This document shows positions 12,623 to 22,851 of a stretch of 64,000 nt of DNA, in pieces. A model generated the notes under the pieces. It had not been told where the DNA came from. It made no database searches and was given only the letters and a program-made list of their open reading frames with translations. Each line of letters begins with the position of its first letter. The stretch's first letter is position 1. The stretch comes from Onchocerca volvulus (taxonomy: Eukaryota > Nematoda > Chromadorea > Rhabditida > Onchocercidae). A program made the translations under genes and the position numbers. The DNA lies in assembly GCA_000499405.2 (NCBI GenBank), contig HG738139.1, forward strand, positions 3,452,976 to 3,516,975, in the 5' to 3' direction.

Positions 12623-13567
12623 CTGAAATTATAATACAATATTGAAAGTAAAATTAATGAATATCATTCATCTCAACTCATCTTTTATTCTTTATCTTGG
12701 ATGCGTAAAACGTGACGCGTATCCTGTGGGAAACGTCATTTAAATCAAGTAATTTGACGAAATCATAAAATCATCATTAATCCGAATAATCTATACATCG
12801 ATCAATACATAAAAATTTCTTTTTAAATTATTTGAACCTTCTAGTATGGATAATATTTCATCTTATCTCAATTACACTCATTCTCTGATCTTTTCATACA
12901 ATGATAAATGCAAACATTTTTATTTATCCATAAAAGAATTATTGAATATTCCAGAGAATTGCAAAAGCTTTTCAAAAATTCTCTTCTTAATGTAATTTAA
13001 CTCGAATTATATTTAATTTAATTGAAATCATTGCATTAAATAGATTTCTTAAATGAAAATTTATACGCGAATTTCACGGTAAAGAAAAAAATAAGCTTTT
13101 AATAAAAATTTTTTTATAGCAAATATCTTTGATTTGCATCAAAAACGAGCGAAACAAACGGTTATTTTGAAATGAACGATGAAATTTGCGCTATTCCTAC
13201 CAGTCAGTAAAAGCTGATGAAGAAAAATGAATATTGGTAATAATGTTCGTATTATTTATACTATTCGGCCGGCAAACCTTCAATTTTTTATTTACTTATT
13301 TTTGAAAAAAAGTGAATGTTGTTAATAATGTTTACGTTTATATTATCCACAAAATACATCAAATATTTCATGATCAACAGAAAAAAAAACATCAATTACA
13401 AATGCGTCGATAATTGCATTCTGCACGTATAGCGTATTATACATGCTTTTTCTTTCTTCACACATTTTATTGTGATCTTGGCCATGTATATAATAACTGT
13501 AATGTAAGTGCTTATGTGAAGCAAATATAGCAATATTAACAATATTTGTGTCAATCTTTCGTGCAAT
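12623..13567. other. Interval upstream of gene A; may hold its missing first exon
   Basis: No exon could be supported. A short patch of higher GC at 12705-12735 has a CCCACAG acceptor-like site on the minus strand, but I saw no donor that would make it an exon in phase with 12622. Confidence 0.4.
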
Positions 13568-13900
13568 TGTTGAGGAGAAAACCAGACAGTTTGTAATTTG
13601 ATTGAATTGGAGATTATTTCTTCTTGATGTTGTGACTCCACTAGGTCAATAGTAGCTTTTATTGTGCTTATACGATGTTATACACGACCGACAATTATAC
13701 AATAATAGAGATTAAATAAACAATACATAATAAACAATAAAAGGAAACTAACAGTCGCATGTCGTACTTTTCGTTTGTGACTGTCTTCTCTTTCCGTTGA
13801 ACTGTCGAACCGAACTGAACTGAATTGAATTGTCGCTCGTGCTATTGAAACTGTCTTCGAATTTAAATTGGAACTGAACTGTCGCTGATACTGATTTTAA
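13568..13900 (+). repeat. LTR-like dispersed repeat, copy 2
   Basis: It begins TGTTGAGGAG and is a diverged copy of 6160-6560 in the same orientation, sharing the CAGTTTGTAATTTG block, GCTTATACGATGTTATACAC, AGATTAAATAAACAATAC and the CTGAACTGTCG-rich end. It is followed, as copy 1 is at a greater distance, by the motif at 14110-14190. No adjacent gag or pol was seen, so it may be a solo LTR. Confidence 0.55.
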
Positions 13901-14109
13901 AGATACTGTTCCTACTGACTCGAAAAGTTGCTTTTTTATGAATAATCATGGACGAAGACTTACACACATTAATCATACAAAAAAGTTAGTTATCAGGATA
14001 AAGAATAGGATATAGACAATGATTACAATATTTTAAACAAAATAGACAAGCTTTAGTCTTTGCAATCAATATCATGTGTTGTTCATGTATTGTTCACTCC
14101 AGACAACGT

Positions 14110-14268
14110 GGATTTCAACATTTCAAGCAATTCGCACAAGCTCTATTAGCAGATCAGGAAATGGAAGAACAAAGACCTTTGTGCGAGTTATGAATGAGTT
14201 GTCTGAGAAGCTTGTCTATGAAATTCACTTGTCTTACTTTGATGTTGACCCAGCAAAAAGACTGTAAT
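14110..14268 (+). pseudogene. Protein-like remnant downstream of LTR-like copy 2
   Basis: The plus strand encodes FQHFKQFAQALLADQEMEEQ, then, after a frame change at about 14190, NELSEKLVYEIHLSYFDVDP, ending at 14265-14267. The first part recurs at 7590-7675. The family is not recognised; its position after an LTR-like repeat suggests retroelement coding remains. Confidence 0.45.
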
Positions 14269-14269
14269 T

Positions 14270-16388
14270 ACAATCTGAGAACCTGTTTCTTTTCTTTTCT
14301 TTTCTTTTTTTTCATTCTGAGACTTGATTTAATTCACTTTTTAATTCTGTTCGGAATTAAACCTATTAATATTAATAAAATATATATTTAAAGCTTTATG
14401 AAACAAAACTTAAAGGACTAATAAACAGATCAAGAATGAAGACAAAATACATGGTCGAATGATTTACTAATTTCAGCTTCTACCTTCAATTTTCATCAAT
14501 TAAATGTGAGAATTTTTAAAAGCTTTGTTGAAAAAGTAAAATATTCTTCTGGAAATAAGATTGAATCATAAATTTATCATTGTTCACAAGAATATATTAA
14601 TGCTTATTTTCAAGGAATATCTGAATTTTTCATATAAAAAAAATTTATATTACTCAAATAAAATCATATTGTCATCCTCTTTTCGAACATTTTCACAATT
14701 CTTGTGATTCCATTTTTTTGTAGAATTATTATCTCTAATTTTTATGTTCATCATTCAAGCTTTTTCTAAATAAGCTTATTGTCCAATGTGATTGCTTGCA
14801 TCGCATTGGCAGTATAGATTACTAATAATTTTAGCCTGTCTTAATATAATTGTTGATTTCAGTGATTAGTTTATTGGAATATCACGAAAGTAAGAATAAA
14901 CAATCATTGCTGCAAAAATCATTATTTGATCTATTCTTTTCCTGGAAGGAAGTTTCTTCGTGTCCACTCTTTTAATGTTGGCTAAATTCGAGACTAACAT
15001 CTTTAGCCACTTTGCAAAACATAAAATCGATTCATTTATGTGCATCAAGCTAAAAAATATAAATGCTTGAAATACATTCGATTTAATCTTTCTTCCTCTT
15101 ATTAATAATTAGAGCTGAGCTTTTCATCCGGATGGAAATACAAGCAGCACTTGTGCACTTTTGCCATGCAGATTCTTCCGATCAATTGTTATGAGTTTTT
15201 GGGCCACAAATATTGCATTTTCAAATGATGTTTAGAAAGATAATGATTCCATTCAGTAAGCGAACTCGAATGGAAGTACAATTTTGAATGAATTCAGTAT
15301 CTTCCAGCTTGAAAAATGTCATCGGTTTTCTTAGAGATAATTCATCTAATTGAAGAAAGCCATTCTAGCCAATGTTATAATATTTTGAATTCTGTTAGAG
15401 ATGCCTTTGTAAGGCCAAATAATCTATGCAAAACCAAAGTTTTTGCCATTCATCAATAGATAATGTCTTCCAGCCTAGGATAAATCCATTATGGAAAAAT
15501 TTCTGACAAGAATCATATTGATCCAGTAAATATGCATCTACTTACATTTAATATGCATTTATTACAGTAAATATGAATTATTCGATAATTCAATTATTTG
15601 TCTTTGCAGAAAGCTAAAAAATTTTTGCCAAAGAAATTGCTTGCTTTTCTTATTGCATTCACCTCATTTCGAAGTACAAAATATTTATTACTTGCCAAGG
15701 AACTTCTCCTTTGTTCTTATTATATTTATCTTGTCTCGAAGTTAAAATATTATTATCCCCTTGAAAGTACAAATGTAAAGCCAACCAAAAAACTGGTAAA
15801 AAATTCGCATTATCAAAATTCAGGGAACGTTTTCTCTTTCGAATGTTTTTTTTTTTTTTTTTTTGTATTCATCATTATGTTATAGTATTTTACAATATTT
15901 ATCATTATGTTACAGTATTTTACAATACAATACGATACATTCATTTGTATTTCCTCCTAACAGACGTACATGCACCATGTGTTCGTGTAAATTAGTAATT
16001 TTAATTGGTGTCGATAGAATCGAAATATTTATAATGTAAATGAAACGAAATCATCGCATTAATCTGTATAGGAGAAATCTGTAATATTTCTCAGCAAATG
16101 AATTAGGCATCTATATTTGGATACAAAGATATTTATTCTGACATTTTCCGATTTTCTCTTAGAACCTATCGGATCGAGTGAAATGTTGAGATGTTAATTG
16201 TTAGGAACGTGATGAGAAGTGAGACTTGTGAAAATTGTCAACCTTGTCCGTAGTCCTTATATCCAATCCTTTATATGATTAATGTGGTGTAACTCTTCCC
16301 ACTATTAATACCACGGATGATCCATATAAGAAGGAAGCGTTCTGGGCAGCAACATCAGTGTTGCTCAGCTACATTGGTATCTTCAACA
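14270..16388. other. Interval with possible decayed coding fragments, no supported gene
   Basis: On the minus strand between about 14866 and 15520 there are short protein-like patches (for example NLANIKRVDTKKLPSRKRID and WQKLWFCIDYLALQR) broken by stops. They could be old transposon remains. No intact gene was found. A T/A-rich run lies near 15847-15864. Confidence 0.35.
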
Positions 16389-16454
16389 ATGAGCAGTCTT
16401 TGCTGTCTCAGCGTCTTATTCCTTCTTGCAGTCTGTTCTACATGTTTTCAACGG
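16389..16454 (+). CDS. Orphan first exon encoding a signal peptide
   Basis: ATG at 16389 opens 22 codons reading MSSLCCLSVLFLLAVCSTCF plus two residues, a textbook secretion signal, directly followed by a GTATAG donor; without splicing the frame stops two codons later. A TTGCTCAG acceptor about 30 bases upstream could accept the spliced leader. The next exon was not identified: acceptors at about 16481 and 16492 would imply introns of only 27-38 bases. It may be a small secreted peptide gene or a remnant. Confidence 0.4.
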
Positions 16455-16943
16455 GTATAGTTTTTCCAACATAAATATCAGCGACAAATCAGTTCCAATC
16501 CAATATCAAAAATGATTTCAACGGCAGCACGATTAACAAATCAATAGGAGACGACTGTTATTATATCTTATATTTATTATGCATTGTTCATTTATTTATT
16601 TTTTACTATTTACCCGAGAAATTCTATTGCTGATCTAGCAAAGTTACAATAGTAAAAAGAATTTCCAGTCGAACCAGTCTAAAATCCAAATTAGAATCCG
16701 ATAACTGGAGCTTGTATAATGGACATGATGAAAAATGGTGATTATATTTTGTTAATCTGATTTTAAAATATGATATATGTACGAAGCAAAGATGTTTATA
16801 CTTTACTTAATTGGACGAACGGATGATATTATTTATACCACAATTACAATATGCATAATTTTCAAATATTTTAGTTCGTTTTCTTTTCAAAGCCTTAATT
16901 CAATTCTAGTTTAATCGATTCTGCCAATGTTTGTTCATGCATT

Positions 16944-19900
16944 TCATGAACTAGTTTGCCCCGGCACGAAATAGGCACTTTTTTGTCCACTTCCTCCTGC
17001 TTCAATTACACCGCCAGCTCTAGTTCCAGCACCTTGACTGGGCATGAAATAGACACTTTTCTGTCCTCCTCCTCCTATCTCAGCTCCAGTTGTACTCGCA
17101 GCCCCAGCTCCAGCTGTACTTGCAACTCCAGCTTCAGGCTTAGCTCCAACTCCAATACCACCTTTTCCATAGCTAGCAATGCCTTGTCCTGGCATGAAAT
17201 ATGCACTTTTCTGTCCTCCACCTCCTATCTCAGCTCGAGACCCAGTTCCAACTCCAACACCACCTCTCTCATAACCGGCAATGCCTTGTCCTGGCATGAA
17301 ATAGGCACTCTTCTGTCCCTCTCTTACTGCCCCAGCCCCAATTGCACCTGTACCTCCAGCTCTAGCTACAATTTCAGCTCCAGACCCAGCTCCAACTCCA
17401 ACACCACCTTTCTCATAGCCTGCAACGCCTTGTCCTGGCATGAAATAGGCACTTTTCTGTCTTTCTGCCCCAGCTCCAACTCCAACACCACCTCTCTCAT
17501 AACTGGCAACGCCTTGTCCTGGCATGAAATAGGCACTTTTCTGTCCCTCTCTTACTGCCTCAGCCCCAATTGCACCTGTACCTCCAGCTCTAGCTGCAAT
17601 TTCAGCTCCAGACCCAGCTCCAACTCCAACACCACCTTTCTCATAGCCTGCAACGCCTTGTCCTGGCATGAAATAGGCACTTTTCTGTCCCTCTTTTACT
17701 GCCTCAGCCCCAATTGCACTTGCACCTCCAGCTCCAGCTGCAATTTCAGCTCCAGGCTCAGCTCCAACTCCAACACCACTTTTTGCATAGTCAGCAGTGC
17801 CTTCTTCTGGCATGAAATAGGCACTTTTCTGTCTTTCTGCCCCAGCTCCAATTCCAACACCAACTCTCTCATAGCCAGCAATGCCCTTTCCTGGCATTAA
17901 ATAGCCACTTTTCTGTCCCCATCCTCCTGACCCAGTCCCAGCCCCAGCCCCAACTGCAATTCCAGCACCACCTTTCTCATAGCCAGTAATGCCCTTTTCT
18001 GGCATGAAATAGCCACTTTTCTGTCCCCATCCTCCTGCCCCAGTCCCAGCCCCAGCTCCAGCCCCAGCCCCAACTGCAATTCCAGCACCACCTTTCTCAT
18101 AGCCAGTAATGCCCTTTTCTGGCATGAAATAGCCACTTTTTTGTCTTTCTGCCCCAGCTCCAATTCCAACACCACCTCTCTCGTAGCCAGCAGTGCCCTT
18201 TCCTGACATGAAATAACCACTTTTCTGTTCCCCTCCTCCTGCCCCAGCACCAGCTCCAGCCTCGACTCCAATCTCAACACCGCCTCTCTCATAGCCAGCA
18301 ATGCCCTGACCTGGCATGAAATAGTCACCTTTCCGTCCTCCTTCTTCTCTTCCACCATTTATACCTTCAACTTGTCGAGCTCCTTGTCTAGTTATATAAT
18401 CCAAACTTTCTTTTCCCGATCTATCCTCAACACTTTTTCTATCTTCATCACTTTTTTTTGCACTGTCCGTTGCTTCTGACTCCAGATTAGTAGCAGTATC
18501 TGTTGAATCAGAAATAGTTCTTTTGGCGCCTGACTCATCAGCGGTAACTTTCGTTTGAGCTTCTCTTGCACTGTCCTTTGGGCTTTTCTTACTTTCTGCA
18601 AAAAACTATTTTGATTTTAAAATAGACATTCTTTTACTCCAATCTTTTTTAAATGAAAATTGCTGCTTCAATTAAGTAATAATTGGTAAATGTAGGAAAA
18701 TTCAATTAATTAATACGACAAATGATTTTGCAGCTATTAGTAGAATATTTGTAATGTTGAATTGTGGGAAAGATCATACGTCTACCCCTACCGGTGCTAT
18801 CCATTAGAAGTCTAAGCCACTTTACATTTTTTGAATTTTTATTAATAGTACATTATTTGCAATAGATGAATCTCTTCGATAATATTTCCAACAAAAGGTT
18901 TAATTCAATTAATAAAAACTCAAAATTATTTGATATATTTTAGAATATTGTTATCTTAAAAAGAACTTAATAGGGATGGATCACTACTTTTTATCACTTT
19001 TTTTTTCTTAAATGTGACAATCTTGACATTAGTTCTATATTTACCAAAAGCAATTTATATCACACTGAAGATTTTTGTTTGGGATAGCATTTAGATATTC
19101 CAAAAAGATATTTTTTAAGCTAAAGTTATCGAAATTTTGAATTCTTTGTCTCTTGTCAAAATTATTAACCCTAATTAGTAAAAGTCTTTATGAATTTATC
19201 AATTGCTGGATGGAACCTACTTTTTTTTTCGGACTTTCTGGAATCAATTTAACTTTATTAAACATCATATAACCTTTGCCTTCACACTATTTTATTAAAC
19301 CTTTTTCATTCGACTATGAATTTTATGAACTATCTTTTTTCTTGAAAAAAATAACATTTTCTGAAGCGAGATACCATTTTATAAAATGAACTTTTCTTCT
19401 AAATTTTTTATAGTTTATTTATTTATTTTTTCTTCATTTTGATCTTTCAAGATTGCTACATACAGCTAATTTTAGATTTATATTCAACTGATCTTATGTT
19501 TATCGTTTAGATTTCATGCACAACTTTTTGTTTCTGATCATCTTTCATTTTGCTGCTATGATAAATTATCCAGATCAGATTTAAATTATTTTAAAATTTG
19601 CTTTAACTTTTAAAATAAGCTTAAAAGATGACTAGTCAATTTATTATTTTTTGTTCAAATTATTAATTGAAGATTAAATTTAAAAAGAAAAGAAGATAAA
19701 TACTAATAAATTTACTGTCTTGATCGATTTCTTTATCTTCATCTTTAAATTCAACTTCATCTTCTTCTTTATCTTCATCACCTACACGATGTTCATCTGT
19801 TTTCTCAGGTTTGTATTTATCTCGATCTTCTTTTATCGCTATTTTCGTTTCCTTCTTTCCTTCTTTTGCCGCTTTTATCTTCATCTTTTTCAACGATTTA

Positions 19901-21160
19901 TCCAATTTGTCGATTCTAAATAGAGAAAATTCATTTTTTTATAAGAATTGAGTTGTTTTTCTTTTTTTTGAATTTTGAACAAAATTTGATATTAAACGAA
20001 ATTTTTTTTGTAAAATTTTTCAAGAATTCTTGATTTTTCAGTTTAAATTTGTTTGTTTATTTTAGATTCACCCTTTTCATTTTCAAACTTCTCAACATTG
20101 AATTATTCAACCTAGTGCTCAAGTAAAAATCAACTTTACATTATCTTTAATTTGAATGATTATTTTTACCTCAACAAACTGTTTTAGATATAGCAAAAAA
20201 CAGAAACTTATGTAAATACATAAATATATAAGTGCTCTTGCCATAGATGTAATATATAAATTTTATTTCTTACTCTTCCAATTTCTGAAAAGTTATCTGT
20301 AGGATAAATTTCTCCAAAAAAAAAAAAGAGATGTGCAAATTTTTATAATTTGATTTTCAATCATTTAGCCAACCAATATTTTTTTTTGGCTTCATTTATC
20401 AGGTATAATTTGCCGATAAATAAAAATTTTGAAGCCTATCTTATCTTAATTTTGAGAGATTAGCTAAGAAGGATTCAAGTTATTAAACGGAAATTTTTGA
20501 AAGAGCTAACTTTTTTTGGTATCGATGTTGGACTACGTTCTATAATTAAAACATATTAAAATTCGTTGCAATTAGAAGAATGATTTCAGAAAATTATATA
20601 AAAAAGAAGATCACACATAATCCGAAAAGTATTTAAAGCAAAATTTTTTTCTATCTGATTTTTAAATGTTGACTGAAAAAGAATTTTCCAGAAAAGAGAA
20701 AAGTATTACTTTTTTTCCTCCTTTGTTTTTTTCCGATTCGAACTTTCTGGAATGAACATTATTTTTTTCAGATTGGTTAGTATAACATATTACAGAAATT
20801 TTAAAATTTATATTAAAATAAAAACAAACATAAATTCTTCCAGATCCGAAATCTGGTAAAATTAAGAATCCATATATATTGTTGGATTACTGAATTGTTC
20901 AAGCATTCAAACGATGCTAATATTTAAGAATTTAAAAATCAGATTTGAAGATCGGATACAATCAAGTATTATTCTCTTACAGAAAATTTACGATGTTAAC
21001 TTTTGATCATTTGTTTTAATTTATCCACTAACATTGATTATGTTAGAAGTTAACAGTATCCAATTTGATTTAATTGACAAATTCAATAGGGATGAAAACT
21101 TACGTAGCGCTCATCAAAATATTGGTAATAAGGATTATAAGCATCCACTATTTTATCGTG

Positions 21161-21191
<31 letters not shown>

Positions 21192-21552
21192 CACTCTTCA
21201 TTTTCTAATATAACTGAATTTCTTTGAAAATAATTGCATAAAAAGGCTTAATTCAATTAAATGAACCTCCGTATTTTTCATACTTTTTCGAAGTATTGCA
21301 GCAGCATCTAAAATATATTTATATTCTCAATATAACATTATAATGAATGTTATTTGGTTATGATAATTAATTTTAACAAAAAAATTTACATATTTTATTG
21401 AAATTTTATTCGTAAATTTTTCCCGAGGATACAATTGCTTCAGTAACTTTTTAGGAATGAATAATTAAAATTGGAATAATTTTTTGTGCAACATTGAAAG
21501 ACTCGCCTTTTTTATCCGACTCACCACGTTTGCCGGAATGAGAGCGAGACGT
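16944..21552 (-). CDS. Gene B: unrecognised protein with about 13 Gly/Ala-rich repeats (5' end not found)
   Basis: Visible minus-strand exons are 21552-21525, 21307-21267, 21160-21104, 20746-20710, 19915-19716 and the terminal exon 18595-16944. The first four correspond in size, phase and residues to gene A (for example KIVDAYNPYYQYFDERY against KVVDIYNPYYNYFNERY). The join from 20710 to 19915 is unresolved and probably needs a tiny exon. The 19915 exon is charged (DEDKEEDEVEFKDEDKEID). The last exon begins Ser/Lys/Asp-rich and then carries about 13 units of the form QKSAYFMPGQGIAGYERGG followed by a variable Gly/Val/Ala/Glu linker, ending YFVPGQTSS and a stop at 16944. No known domain was recognised. 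Frame choice is set by splice phase, since the repeat leaves other frames open too. Confidence 0.7.
16950..18330 (-). repeat. Coding minisatellite of gene B (YFMPGQG units)
   Basis: About 13 units, each a conserved core (K-S-A/G-Y-F-M-P-G/E-Q/K-G-I/V-A-G-Y-E-R/K-G-G) plus a linker of 7-35 residues rich in GAGAGA. Unit lengths are multiples of three. Neighbouring units at 17400-17700 are nearly identical, which indicates recent duplication or gene conversion. Confidence 0.85.
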
Positions 21553-22829
21553 CTGAATAAAAGTTCGATTTAAATTGAAAATTCAATTTTATTCAGACAT
21601 AGTAACTCTTATAAAATTTATGTATATTAATTCATTCATCTATTCATGCTTATAATCTTTTATCAAAAATGAAAACTGAAAAGTCTTTCAGACTTCTATT
21701 AATCATTTGAAAAAGGAGTATCAACAGTTATTCGTTTGACTATTATCATCATATTATGGATAAATTGATAAAAATTTCTACTTTTTGTTTTATTTTACAA
21801 ATTTAATTAGTATCTTGCAATATCATTGATATTGGCAAATGAAGAAATAAATTGTTCAAAAGATGTGTTACTTAACTTAACTGTTATTAAAAAATTTTCC
21901 AAACTAAATTTAAAAAAATTTTGAAACTCAAAGCAAAAAATTCGAAATTTATTAAAAAATTTGAAATTTACTTTGCTTTCAAGATGATTTAATTTTTTTA
22001 ATTTAATGGAAGTTAAAATTTTCTTTTGTTTTAATAATTTCATGAAAATTCTCATTTCAACTTGTATGCGTGTTACATTGTTGAAATAATAAAATACAAT
22101 ATCATCAAATGTTCATCATCATCATACATTCCCAACCATAAAAGAATACCATAATCAGTTATTGTTATTATCCAATATAATTTTACAGTTAAGTTTTTAA
22201 AACACCGTTTGCCAATAACCGGTAGAGAACAATGTGATGCGGTGAAATATTTGTCATCTTTTATTCTGTTCAAAAATTTGCAAAATAAATATTACTTCCG
22301 TTTACACTAAATAATTATCAAATTGCATGTGGAGAGTGAGAAACAATTAATGTAAACAAATTTATAAGACAATAATGTATGTGTCGCTGAAAGAAGCGAG
22401 AAAGATCATACAAAAGTGATTTCTTTGTTTTAAATGGAGCAAATTGTAACCGTTGATGGTTGCAAGAAATTTATCTCTTTGTTTCAAATTAAATGGCTTA
22501 GTTTATGGCTTTGTTAAGTTGCTTCAGCTTGCCATATGATCGTGTTAAACGTCTTAACCTTTGTTTCATTCTGTTGTAAATTATACCATAAAAGCGCTAT
22601 CTCAAGCGCTAACAAAGAAAAGATTATCATGTTACAAAGATGCCTTTGTGCATCATTTTTCAAAGGAAGCTAACAGGGAGACGGTTGGTTCCACCGTCTG
22701 GGTTTTTGGTTTTAAAGATATCTTTATCCTCTTTTCTTATATTAACAAATCGTCATCTAAATTGTTATGTTGATATAATTGTTTTGCAATTGTTCGTATG
22801 TTATTGTGTTTCTAAATTTCTGTAATAAA
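21553..22829. other. Interval upstream of gene B
   Basis: No supported exon. A 66-codon minus-strand frame at 22073-22273 (with KDDKYFTASHCSLPVIGKRC) has a somewhat protein-like composition but no recognised family or clear splice sites. Gene B's first exon is expected somewhere here. Confidence 0.35.
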
Positions 22830-22851
22830 GGTTTAATTACCCAAGTTTGAG
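22830..22851 (+). other. Perfect SL1 spliced-leader sequence, not followed by a donor site
   Basis: All 22 bases of the nematode SL1 leader are present (starts GGTTTAATTACCC, ends CAAGTTTGAG). A true SL1 RNA gene continues with a GT splice donor and a conserved structured tail; here it continues TTTGAGATACCG, with no GT. It is therefore more likely the 5' end of a trans-spliced mRNA copied back into the genome. Downstream sequence to about 23030 ends in an A-rich run (GAAAGAAAAAAAAC), compatible with a short retrocopy. Confidence 0.7.

Noticed and set aside
16956..17900. 314-codon plus-strand frame rich in Ser, Thr and Asn
   Set aside because: It is the antisense of the gene B repeat array. 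The repeat period is a multiple of three, so several frames stay open. The minus-strand frame alone continues in phase across an acceptor into upstream exons.
17897..18601. Other minus-strand frames across the gene B repeat (17897-18358 and 18392-18601)
   Set aside because: They are shifted readings of the same terminal exon. The 18392 frame stops at the repeat start, and neither fits the phase left by the 19915-19716 exon.
19224..19240. Small exon in gene B (AAAGTCCG...)
   Set aside because: It has acceptor and donor-like ends, but the 19915-19716 exon joins directly to 18595 in the correct phase without it.
22830..22851. An SL1 RNA gene
   Set aside because: The leader is perfect but is followed by TTTGAGATACC rather than a GT donor, and no 5S rRNA gene, to which SL1 genes are often linked, was seen nearby.
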